The notes beneath the pieces are model-generated. The model saw only the letters and a program-made list of their open reading frames with translations, ran no database searches and was not told the origin of the DNA. Below, piece after piece: positions 1 through 6,960 of a DNA stretch of 8,835 bases. A program made the position numbers and the translations under genes. Position 1 is the first letter of the stretch. Each line of letters begins with the position of its first letter. The stretch comes from JBBIOI01 sp037443425 (GTDB lineage: Bacteria; Desulfobacterota; BSN033; UBA1163): the NCBI GenBank assembly GCA_037443425.1, contig JBBIOI010000135.1:1-8835 (forward strand), in the 5' to 3' direction.

Positions 1-526
1 CTGGTACTAAAACTTTATTTCTCCTTTCCCCCCTATCTTTAATCGCTGCCCTTATCATCAACATACCCGTTAATTCACCATGGGCACCTGCTGCAGGTTG
101 AAGACTTACCTCATCCATTCCTGTAATCTCGGAAAGAAAGCTCGAAAGTTCATACATTACCCTTAATGGACCCTGGCAAAGTTCATCAGGACAATATGGA
201 TGAAGTTCCTGAAAACCCCTCATCTTTGAAATCTCTTCATTTACCTGAGGATTATACTTCATTGTGCACGAACCAAGTGGATAGAGACCTGTGTCAACTC
301 CATAGTTCCATTGGGACAGTCTTGTAAAATGACGAACCACATCGACCTCGCTAAGTTCAGGAAACCCCTCCAACTCTGAGCGTAAAAGTTCTTTGGGAAT
401 AAAGGTAGAAGGATCCACCTTTTCAACATCCCATTTAGGAAGTGAATAGCCTTTTCTTCCCTTCCCTCCTATTTCAAAGATTAGTGGCTCATCCTGAATA
501 AGACCTTTGGCAGATATCTTTCCCAT
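1..526 (-). CDS. gcvPB: Glycine dehydrogenase (decarboxylating) subunit 2, P-protein beta half; 3' end outside window
   Basis: This is the N-terminal 175 residues of the second half of split glycine decarboxylase, the PLP-dependent P-protein of the cytoplasmic glycine cleavage system. With GcvPA it decarboxylates glycine and passes the aminomethyl group to the lipoyl arm of GcvH. The frame reads open from an ATG at 526-524 to the left edge. Visible family hallmarks are PLGSCTMKYNP (residues 83-93), the preceding WNYGVDTGLY stretch, and QPAAGAHGE (143-151) in the cofactor-binding fold. The PLP-binding lysine normally lies further downstream and is not in the window; full-length members have about 480-510 residues, so roughly two thirds is missing. 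The start is supported by AGGA 8 nt upstream, placed at the gcvPA stop. It follows gcvPA by 10 bp and is surely co-transcribed and probably translationally coupled. No lesion is seen in the visible part. Confidence 0.96.
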   Translation of the reverse strand, partial: MGKISAKGLIQDEPLIFEIGGKGRKGYSLPKWDVEKVDPSTFIPKELLRSELEGFPELSEVDVVRHFTRLSQWNYGVDTGLYPLGSCTMKYNPQVNEEISKMRGFQELHPYCPDELCQGPLRVMYELSSFLSEITGMDEVSLQPAAGAHGELTGMLMIRAAIKDRGERRNKVLVP

Positions 527-536
527 GAACTTAATC

Positions 537-1883
537 CTATCCAATTTTACTTATTGTCTCGACTAAATGTTCGATCTCTTCTCCTTTATTCATTTCTGTT
601 ACTGTAATTAGGATATCCCTATCAAGCTCTGGATAGTATCTCTTCAATGGTAAACCCCCTATTATCCCTTCTTTTCTCAGTCTAATAAGTACATCCTCTG
701 GGTCACCGTTTAACTCAATAACAAATTCATTGAATGTTGGGGCCAAAAATTTTAATCTCACGCCTTCCAACTTGGAAAAGAGTTTCTTTGCATACTCGGC
801 TTTACTAAGGTTCATCAAGGCAAGCTCTCTAAGCCCTTCCTTTCCAAGACATGAAAGGAAAATTGTTGCCATAAGTGCACAAAGTCCTTCATTAGTACAT
901 ATGTTGGAAGTGGCCTTCTCCCTACGGATATGTTGTTCTCTTGTTGCAAGGGTAAGGACAAACCCCCTTTCGCCTTCCATATCAACAGTCTCACCAACAA
1001 TTCTACCTGGCATATTTCTTACAAATCTCTCACGAGTTGTAAAAATACCTAAATATGGTCCACCGTATGAAAGAGGTATTCCAAGGCTCTGACCTTCCCC
1101 AAAAACTATGTCTGCTCCCCAAAACCCAGGAGGTTTAAGGATCCCATAAGAAATAGCCTCACTAAACCCAACAATTAATAGTCCCCCCTTCTTATGAATC
1201 TCTTCTGCTAAATTTGTAAGATCTTCAATAACTCCAAAAAAGTTTGGACTCTGTATAATTACTGCATTCAAATCATCATTTATTTGATTAAAAATGAAAT
1301 CCATATCGGTCTGACCTGTATCGTTATTGTATGGCACTTTAATCAAGTTCTGTGTATCATGATCAATATATGTCTCTAACACCTTTCTATATTCAGGGTG
1401 AACAGCCATCGAAATTAAGATATTTGGTCTCCTGGTTATCCTATATGCCATCAAAGCAGCCTCTGCTAAACTTGTAGCTCCATCATAAATCGATGCATTT
1501 GATACCTCCATGGCTGTGAGTTGACACATTAAGCTCTGGTATTCAAAAATAGCCTGCAGAGTTCCCTGACTTATCTCAGCCTGATAAGGTGTATAGGCAG
1601 TATAGAATTCAGAACGTGAGGCAAGTTTTTGAACTACTGAAGGTATAAAATGTCGATATGCGCCAGCACCAAGAAAGCTCGTAAACACCTGGGGTTCAAG
1701 TGCTCTAAAAAGATTTATGAGTTCTGGTTCTGAAAGGGGTTCAGGCAGTCTTAATGGAGATGAAAGCCTGAAGGCTTCTGGTATTGACTCGAAGAGGTCT
1801 TCAATACTACTTACCCCAATGACTTTAAGCATCTGTCGGCAATCATCTTCAGTATGTGGTATAAAACGATGATAATTCTTCAT
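537..1883 (-). CDS. gcvPA: Glycine dehydrogenase (decarboxylating) subunit 1, P-protein alpha half
   Basis: A full-length 448-residue GcvPA, the usual size for subunit 1 of the two-subunit glycine decarboxylase. In the family it pairs with GcvPB as an alpha2beta2 enzyme that releases CO2 from glycine and loads the lipoyl group of GcvH. Family motifs seen include YTPYQAEISQGTLQA (97-111), SNASIYDGAT (128-137), the glycine-rich GEGQSLGIPLSYGGPYLG (262-279), MPGRIVGET (291-299) and REQHIRREKATSNICTNE (315-332). The subunit has the aminotransferase-like fold but lacks the PLP lysine, which is carried by GcvPB. The ATG at 1883 follows the gcvH stop codon with no intervening base, and its ribosome site (GGGAG) lies in the last codons of gcvH, implying coupled translation. 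It begins MKNYHRFIPHT, a typical GcvPA opening. It appears intact. Confidence 0.97.
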   Translation of the reverse strand: MKNYHRFIPHTEDDCRQMLKVIGVSSIEDLFESIPEAFRLSSPLRLPEPLSEPELINLFRALEPQVFTSFLGAGAYRHFIPSVVQKLASRSEFYTAYTPYQAEISQGTLQAIFEYQSLMCQLTAMEVSNASIYDGATSLAEAALMAYRITRRPNILISMAVHPEYRKVLETYIDHDTQNLIKVPYNNDTGQTDMDFIFNQINDDLNAVIIQSPNFFGVIEDLTNLAEEIHKKGGLLIVGFSEAISYGILKPPGFWGADIVFGEGQSLGIPLSYGGPYLGIFTTRERFVRNMPGRIVGETVDMEGERGFVLTLATREQHIRREKATSNICTNEGLCALMATIFLSCLGKEGLRELALMNLSKAEYAKKLFSKLEGVRLKFLAPTFNEFVIELNGDPEDVLIRLRKEGIIGGLPLKRYYPELDRDILITVTEMNKGEEIEHLVETISKIG

Positions 1884-2270
1884 CTATTCTCCCTTGGATA
1901 ACAACTCCTCGTACTGTTTAGCTGAAAGGAGATCTGAAAGCTCATTATCTTCTGTAAACTCAATCCTCAATATCCATCCCTTTCCATAAGGGTCTTGATT
2001 AATAAGTTGAGGTTGATCTTTAAGGTCTAAATTTGCATCAATCACAATGCCTGATACAGGAGAAAATATATCCGATACTGTTTTTACTGACTCAACAGAA
2101 CCGACCGGATCACCTTTTTTAAACCTTTTACCCTTTTCAGGAAGATCTACATATACTATATCCCTCAACTGGGTCTGTGCATAATCAGTAATGCCAACTG
2201 TTATTTGATGATCTTCCTTTCTAACCCATTCATGCGTCTCTGTATATAATAAATCAGTAGGAATCCTCAT
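1884..2270 (-). CDS. gcvH: Glycine cleavage system H protein (lipoyl carrier)
   Basis: A 128-residue GcvH, the lipoylated shuttle that carries the aminomethyl intermediate from P-protein to T-protein and is reoxidised by dihydrolipoyl dehydrogenase. Length matches the family (about 125-130). The N-terminal YTETHEWVR (9-17) and VGITDYAQTQLRDIVYVDLP (25-44) are standard H-protein motifs. The lipoylation motif ESVKTVSDIFSPVSG is complete, with the modified lysine predicted at K63; the tail NQDPYGKGWILRIE is also typical. The ATG at 2270 has a strong AAAGGGGG ribosome site 6 nt upstream. It stands 23 bp after the ACT-domain gene and abuts gcvPA. No gcvT precedes it, although gcvT-gcvH-gcvPA-gcvPB is a common order. 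Lipoate would be attached by LipB/LipA or LplA, none of which is in the window. Confidence 0.97.
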   Translation of the reverse strand: MRIPTDLLYTETHEWVRKEDHQITVGITDYAQTQLRDIVYVDLPEKGKRFKKGDPVGSVESVKTVSDIFSPVSGIVIDANLDLKDQPQLINQDPYGKGWILRIEFTEDNELSDLLSAKQYEELLSKGE

Positions 2271-2293
2271 TTAAACCCCCTTTAATTAATTGA

Positions 2294-2833
2294 TTAGACC
2301 CTTCTTAAAACCAGATCTATTACGAGCTCGTTAGCCAGTAAATGTAATTCCTCTCTAAGAGACATCTCTGAAATAGATGTTGGAACTTCAATCTCCATAT
2401 CCATTTCAAATAGTAGAGTCCCACTTTCTGCAGATCGATGAGACTTTGTCTCCATATTCTTTATGTTAATACCTTTAGTGGCAAGAAGTCTACAGATTTT
2501 AAACACAATACCTGCATGATCAACACCTGATGTTGTAATCTTAAAACGGTTCATCTCATCTTTTTCAGCTGGATAAGCATCCTCAAGGCTTATTTGAGAA
2601 TAAAAGACATCAATATCTTTCTCCTGTTTAAGTCTTTTAATTCCGCAAGATAGATTCTCTATTACCCCTTGTCTCTCTGTAGAAAATAATATTAGGAGTG
2701 AGAAGTAATTTCTCAGTTGCGTCATCCTTGAATCCTCAATATTACCTCCAGATTCATAAATAACCTCTGAGACATCTGCCACAAGCCCTGGTCTGTCTTT
2801 TCCAATAGCTGAAAGAATAAAATAATTCTTCAT
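2294..2833 (-). CDS. Tandem ACT-domain protein, GcvR-like (possible glycine cleavage regulator/sensor)
   Basis: A 179-residue protein made of two ACT domains, small-molecule-binding modules that often sense amino acids. The first (about 3-85) starts YFILSAIGKDRPGLVADVS, with the glycine-containing turn GKDRPG and then GGNIEDSRM. The second (about 96-179) has the parallel elements GVDHAGIV and KGINIKNMETK. No DNA-binding or catalytic domain is present, and length and layout match GcvR-type proteins; in E. coli GcvR represses the gcv operon by binding the activator GcvA. Its place 23 bp ahead of gcvH supports a role in glycine metabolism, but this is inference. A GTG at 2845 would add four residues, but GGAGG lies right there, 5 nt before the ATG at 2833, so the ATG is preferred. 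No GcvA-like LysR partner is in the window, so GcvR-like repression by the same mechanism may not apply. It could instead be a general ACT sensor. Confidence 0.85.
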   Translation of the reverse strand: MKNYFILSAIGKDRPGLVADVSEVIYESGGNIEDSRMTQLRNYFSLLILFSTERQGVIENLSCGIKRLKQEKDIDVFYSQISLEDAYPAEKDEMNRFKITTSGVDHAGIVFKICRLLATKGINIKNMETKSHRSAESGTLLFEMDMEIEVPTSISEMSLREELHLLANELVIDLVLRRV

Positions 2834-2838
2834 AATTT

Positions 2839-2843
2839 CCTCC
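2839..2843 (-). promoter_or_regulatory. Ribosome binding site deciding the ACT-gene start
   Basis: GGAGG on the minus strand ends 5 nt before the ATG at 2833-2831. It overlaps the upstream GTG (2845-2843), which therefore is unlikely to be the initiation codon. The site lies in the 15-bp gap after the pcrA stop codon. Confidence 0.8.
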
Positions 2844-2848
2844 ACTTT

Positions 2849-5086
2849 CTATTCCAATATCTCAAGGTTTGCATAACGGACCTTAAGGCGTTTACTTCCA
2901 AATCTATTAAAAATTATTGTTGCCTTTTGCTCTACGTCCATCCCTTCAATAGATTTAACCATCCCTTCTCCAAACTTTGGATGCCTTACCCTCATACCTA
3001 TCCTGAGAGGATAGAATCCTTCAGGGCTGATAAGTAGACCGTCTGAATTTGATATTTCTAAATCCTGAACTTTATAAGGCTCATCTTGAAAATTCTCGTA
3101 ACCATAGAAATCTTCATCCCTTTTATCCTCAAACCATATCTCCTTTTTATCTCCGTATATTTCCTCCCTTTCTTCAAATCTTAAAAGCTCTGTAGGTAAT
3201 TCATTAAGAAATCTCGATGGTAAATTGGCCCTACCTACTCCGAATGTTAAGCGCCTTTCTGCCCTTGATAAGAATAGCCTCTCTTTTGCCCTTGTGATCC
3301 CCACATAGAAAAGCCTTCTCTCTTCTTCCATATCCTCCAGCTCTTCTCCTCTTCTATAATGAGGGAGAAGTCCTTCCTCAATCCCTATGATAAACACAAC
3401 AGGAAATTCAAGACCTTTTGCGCAATGAAGTGTCATTAAGGAGACCCTGTTACCTTTATCTTCATATAGGTCAACATCTGTAATTAGAGAAACCTTATCT
3501 AAAAATCCTTCCAATGTAACTCCATCACTTCTTTCATACTCCATAATCACATTTATAAGCTCCTCTATATTCTCAATCTTGGAAAGGGATTCATCTGAGG
3601 CCTCCTCTTTCAGTCGTTCAATATACCCTGTGGCCTGAATAATGGAAAGTGTTAACTGACTGAGTGAAACCACTTTTGACTCTCTCCTTAAATTTTCAAT
3701 TAAGTCAATAAACTCTTTAAACCTCTGCTTCAGGTGGCTTGTAACCCAGTCTTCTTTTAGGGATTCCTTTAAACCCTCAAACAGTGAAATTCCTTTCTGC
3801 CGGCAAAAGGTCTCAAGTTTCTCAATTGTCTTCTCCCCAATACCCCTTGAAGGAATATTTATAATCCTTTTTAGGCTCAGCTCATCTTCAGGATTTGAAA
3901 TAATCCTCAAGTAAGCCAGGATATCTTTAATCTCTTTACGTTCATAGAATCTCATTCCACCAACAATGGTATATGGAATACGATTTCTGACAAGTTCATC
4001 TTCTATAGCCCTTGACTGTGCATTTATTCTATAAAACACAGCAATATCACGGTAATTTAACTTAGATTCAACCTGTTCGATAATCTTTTTTACAACAAAT
4101 CGCGCTTCATCCTCCTCGTCTTCTGCTACATAAACCGTAATAAGTTCTCCTTCAGGATTTTCTGTCCAGAGTTGTTTCTCCTTCCTCAAACGATTTTGTC
4201 TTACCATATGGCTGGCAGCATTTAGGATATTCTGAGTTGATCGATAATTCTGCTCAAGGGTTATGATCTTTGCATCTGGAAAATCGTTCTCAAAATTTAA
4301 GATATTACCAACCTCTGCACCTCTCCATCCATAAATAGATTGATCGTCATCACCAACTACACATATATTTCTATGCCTTTCCACAAGCTTCCTAAGAAGG
4401 ATATATTGGATGAGATTTGTATCTTGAAACTCATCAACCATCACGTAGCGACATAGATCCTGATAGAATCTTAATACTTCTGGGAATCTTTTAAAAAGTA
4501 TTGAAACGAACATTAAAAGATCGCCAAAGTCGAGGGCATTATTTCTCTTAAGATCTTCTTGATATTTTTGATAAACTAAACTAACCCTCTTCTGAAAGAT
4601 ATTAAACTGTGAAGGTTGATATTGATCTGGAGTAATTCCTTCATTTTTAAGTCTTTCTATAGCAGATTGAATTGCTTTCGGAGGAAACATTTTAAAATTG
4701 AGACCAAGCTCTCTCATCACATTTTGAAGATGTCGCTGTTGGTCCTGTTCATCATATATAATGAAATTTTTTTTATAGCCGAGCTTCTCGATGTGGGACC
4801 TTAAGATACGAACACATGCAGAATGAAAAGTTGCGATCCAAACCCCTCTTGCAGAAAGTCCAAGAAGCCTTTCAACCCTTTCTCGCATCTCATCTGCCGC
4901 CTTATTTGTAAAAGTTACTGCAAGGATATTTTTGGGGTTTACCTTTTTTTCATTAATAAGATAGGCAATCCTATAGGTAAGGACCCTTGTTTTACCACTT
5001 CCAGCACCGGCAAAAACAAGAAGGGGACCTTCAGTTTCTAAGACAGCCTCTCTTTGAGCAGGGTTCAAATCGCTAAGCAAAGACAT
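2849..5086 (-). CDS. pcrA: ATP-dependent 3'-5' DNA helicase, PcrA/UvrD family (SF1A)
   Basis: A complete 745-residue superfamily 1A helicase, the normal size for PcrA/UvrD, which unwinds DNA 3' to 5' in nucleotide excision and mismatch repair and removes recombinase filaments. Motifs appear in order: Q-motif LNPAQREAV (7-15), Walker A GAGSGKT (27-33), Ia TFTNKAA (58-64), II DEFQD (218-222), III GDDDQSIYGWRGA (245-257), IV QNYRST (279-284), V TLHCAKGLEFP (552-562) and VI with VGITRAKERL (595-604). After an acidic, low-complexity linker (about 635-690) comes the C-terminal Tudor-like module, IGMRVRHPKFGEGMV (696-710), which in PcrA/UvrD contacts RNA polymerase. This separates it from Rep, though PcrA and UvrD cannot be told apart here. 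The ATG at 5086 is chosen over an adjacent TTG at 5089; neither has a clear Shine-Dalgarno. It lies 41 bp after glmS and 15 bp before the ACT gene. Confidence 0.95.
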   Translation of the reverse strand: MSLLSDLNPAQREAVLETEGPLLVFAGAGSGKTRVLTYRIAYLINEKKVNPKNILAVTFTNKAADEMRERVERLLGLSARGVWIATFHSACVRILRSHIEKLGYKKNFIIYDEQDQQRHLQNVMRELGLNFKMFPPKAIQSAIERLKNEGITPDQYQPSQFNIFQKRVSLVYQKYQEDLKRNNALDFGDLLMFVSILFKRFPEVLRFYQDLCRYVMVDEFQDTNLIQYILLRKLVERHRNICVVGDDDQSIYGWRGAEVGNILNFENDFPDAKIITLEQNYRSTQNILNAASHMVRQNRLRKEKQLWTENPEGELITVYVAEDEEDEARFVVKKIIEQVESKLNYRDIAVFYRINAQSRAIEDELVRNRIPYTIVGGMRFYERKEIKDILAYLRIISNPEDELSLKRIINIPSRGIGEKTIEKLETFCRQKGISLFEGLKESLKEDWVTSHLKQRFKEFIDLIENLRRESKVVSLSQLTLSIIQATGYIERLKEEASDESLSKIENIEELINVIMEYERSDGVTLEGFLDKVSLITDVDLYEDKGNRVSLMTLHCAKGLEFPVVFIIGIEEGLLPHYRRGEELEDMEEERRLFYVGITRAKERLFLSRAERRLTFGVGRANLPSRFLNELPTELLRFEEREEIYGDKKEIWFEDKRDEDFYGYENFQDEPYKVQDLEISNSDGLLISPEGFYPLRIGMRVRHPKFGEGMVKSIEGMDVEQKATIIFNRFGSKRLKVRYANLEILE

Positions 5087-5135
5087 CAATTAATTATTTA
5101 GCATTTTATAAGGCGAGTAAGCAAGATTTATTCAA
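5087..5135 (-). promoter_or_regulatory. glmS-pcrA junction with possible weak promoter
   Basis: The 41-bp gap between glmS and pcrA is the largest inside the minus-strand run. On the minus strand a -10-like TATAAA (5110-5105, 5 of 6 to consensus) follows a -35-like TTGAAT (5135-5130, inside the end of glmS, 4 of 6) with a 19-bp spacer, longer than ideal. A transcript from here would start about 10-13 nt before the pcrA ATG, i.e. with almost no leader, which would fit the missing Shine-Dalgarno. A tiny frame (ATG CTA AAT AAT TAA) ends just before the pcrA start. No terminator hairpin is seen. The promoter call is weak. Confidence 0.3.
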
Positions 5136-6957
5136 CAGTTACACTTTTTGCAAGGTTTCTTGGTTGATCCACATCCGTACCTTTTAAATCTGCCATATAA
5201 TAGGCAAGCAATTGAAGAGGAATTGTCAGAAGCATTGGAGTAAGCGATGGGGTAGTATCTGGAATAAATATGATGTCATCAACCTTTTTAGAAATCTTTC
5301 TGTCCGACTGAGAGGCAAGGGCGATTACCCTTCCCTCCCTTGCTTTAACCTCTTCTATATTTGAGATAACCTTATCGTAAACATCATTTTTCGTAGCAAT
5401 GATTACAACAGGCATATCACGATCGATTAAGGCAATCGGGCCATGTTTCATCTCGCCAGCAGGATAACCCTCTGCATGTATATATGAGATCTCTTTTAGT
5501 TTCAATGCCCCTTCAAGTGCAATAGGATAGTTGATTCCTCTGCCGAGATAGAGAAAGTCTCTTGCATGGAGGTATTTCTGTGCAATCTCAGAAACCTTCT
5601 TTGATGATTTAAGGAGTTGCTCCATTTGATGGGGTATTTTTATTAAATCCTCTATCAAGGACTTTCCTTCTTTTATGGATACATAACCAAGTTCCCTTCC
5701 CATTCTAAGTGCAAGTAGAAATAGAATTGATAGCTGTGTGACGAAAGTCTTTGTTGAAGCAACACCAATCTCTGGACCTGCGTATGTGTAAATTACTCTG
5801 TCAGCTTCTCTTGCCAGAGTGGAACCGAAAACATTGCATATAGCAATCGTATGAGCCCCTCTTTTTTTAGCCTCTCTTAAGCCAGCAAGTGTATCTGCAG
5901 TTTCACCAGATTGTGAGATAGCCAAAAGCAATGTATCTCTTCCCAGGATTGGATTCCTATAACGAAACTCAGACCCTATATCTGCCTCCACAGGAATTCG
6001 GGAAAAATCTTCTATAAGGAATTTCCCGACCAGTGCTGCGTGATAAGAAGTTCCACATGCAATAATGTAAATCCTCTGGATATTGCGCAAAAATTTTGAA
6101 TCTATTACTACCCCATCAAAGATACTGTCACCTTTTTCTTTCAAAAACCGACCACGTATGGTATCAATCACTGCCCTTGGTTGTTCAAAGATCTCTTTCA
6201 ACATAAAATGTTTGTAACCGCCTTTTTCGGCCATCACAGGAGTCCAGTTAACACGTTTTATCTCTTTTGAAATCCTTTTACCTTTTTCATTAAACAGTCT
6301 AACCCCATCAGGTTTAATAAGGGCTATCTCTCCATCATCCATGAAGATAAAATCTTTTGTGTGAGGAAGAACAGCAGGGATATCCGATGCAATAAAATAC
6401 TCTTTATTCCCAATGCCTATAACCAAAGGGCTTTCTTTTCTTGCAGCAATTAATGTTTCCCTCTCTTTCTCACACAGAATACCAAGTGCATAAGAACCTT
6501 TGACATTTTCTAATGCCCTTCTTACTGATTCAAAAAAGGAAAATCCTTGTTCAATGTATTCATTAATGAGATGTGAAATAATCTCTGTATCTGTTTCTGA
6601 AGAGAATTTATGTCCTTTTTTTTGAAGCGATTCTTTTAGAACTCTATAGTTTTCAATGATGCCATTATGAACAACAGCAATAGCACCTGCCTTATGTGGA
6701 TGGGCATTCTCATCTGATGGTCTTCCATGTGTAGCCCATCTCGTGTGACCTATTCCAACAGATCCATCAAAACTTTCATTTCTTATAAGCTCTTCAAGAC
6801 GGGATAGCTTTCCTTCTTTTCTTCTAATTTCAATTTTGCCCCTATGGAAAATTGCAATACCCGAAGAATCGTAGCCTCTATATTCTAACCTCTTTAATCC
6901 CTCTATAAGGATCTTTAATGTATCCCCATGACCAACGTAACCTACTATACCACACAT
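5128..6957 (-). CDS. glmS: Glutamine--fructose-6-phosphate aminotransferase (isomerising), GlcN-6-P synthase
   Basis: A complete 609-residue GlmS, the E. coli length, making glucosamine-6-phosphate from fructose-6-phosphate and glutamine; this is the committed step to UDP-GlcNAc for peptidoglycan and lipopolysaccharide. The N-terminal glutaminase domain starts MCGIVGYVG, so Cys becomes the N-terminal nucleophile after Met removal. It also shows HTRWATHG (71-78), the HNGIIEN loop (97-103) and ETDTE (121-125). Two SIS isomerase domains follow: CGTS (301-304) and SQSGET (348-353) in the first, then LKLKEISY (485-492) and GEMKHGP (501-507) in the second. The tail DVDQPRNLAKSVTVE is canonical. Without Met, K485, E488, H504 and K603 coincide with the E. 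coli catalytic residues. It starts 3 bp after the glmU stop; GAGG 8 nt upstream lies at the end of glmU. No glmS-ribozyme leader can fit in that gap. Confidence 0.98.
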   Translation of the reverse strand: MCGIVGYVGHGDTLKILIEGLKRLEYRGYDSSGIAIFHRGKIEIRRKEGKLSRLEELIRNESFDGSVGIGHTRWATHGRPSDENAHPHKAGAIAVVHNGIIENYRVLKESLQKKGHKFSSETDTEIISHLINEYIEQGFSFFESVRRALENVKGSYALGILCEKERETLIAARKESPLVIGIGNKEYFIASDIPAVLPHTKDFIFMDDGEIALIKPDGVRLFNEKGKRISKEIKRVNWTPVMAEKGGYKHFMLKEIFEQPRAVIDTIRGRFLKEKGDSIFDGVVIDSKFLRNIQRIYIIACGTSYHAALVGKFLIEDFSRIPVEADIGSEFRYRNPILGRDTLLLAISQSGETADTLAGLREAKKRGAHTIAICNVFGSTLAREADRVIYTYAGPEIGVASTKTFVTQLSILFLLALRMGRELGYVSIKEGKSLIEDLIKIPHQMEQLLKSSKKVSEIAQKYLHARDFLYLGRGINYPIALEGALKLKEISYIHAEGYPAGEMKHGPIALIDRDMPVVIIATKNDVYDKVISNIEEVKAREGRVIALASQSDRKISKKVDDIIFIPDTTPSLTPMLLTIPLQLLAYYMADLKGTDVDQPRNLAKSVTVE

Positions 6958-6960
6958 CTC

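Noticed and set aside
815..1000. 61-codon minus-strand frame inside gcvPA
   Set aside because: Out-of-frame shadow of gcvPA, whose own reading frame carries conserved motifs through this stretch.
730..1092. 120-codon open frame on the plus strand
   Set aside because: It is antisense to the well-conserved gcvPA core, its protein is Ser/Pro-rich low-complexity with no family resemblance, and no ribosome site was recognised.
2276..2289. TTAATTAAAGGGGG before gcvH, resembling TTAATTAAAAAGGGGG at 8455-8470 on the plus strand
   Set aside because: The first is the gcvH ribosome site. The second has no start codon at a suitable distance, and the arms differ in length, so a shared regulatory repeat is not supported.
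4616..5041. Two short plus-strand frames opposite the start of pcrA
   Set aside because: They lie antisense to helicase motifs, have no recognisable product and no ribosome site, and look like chance openings.
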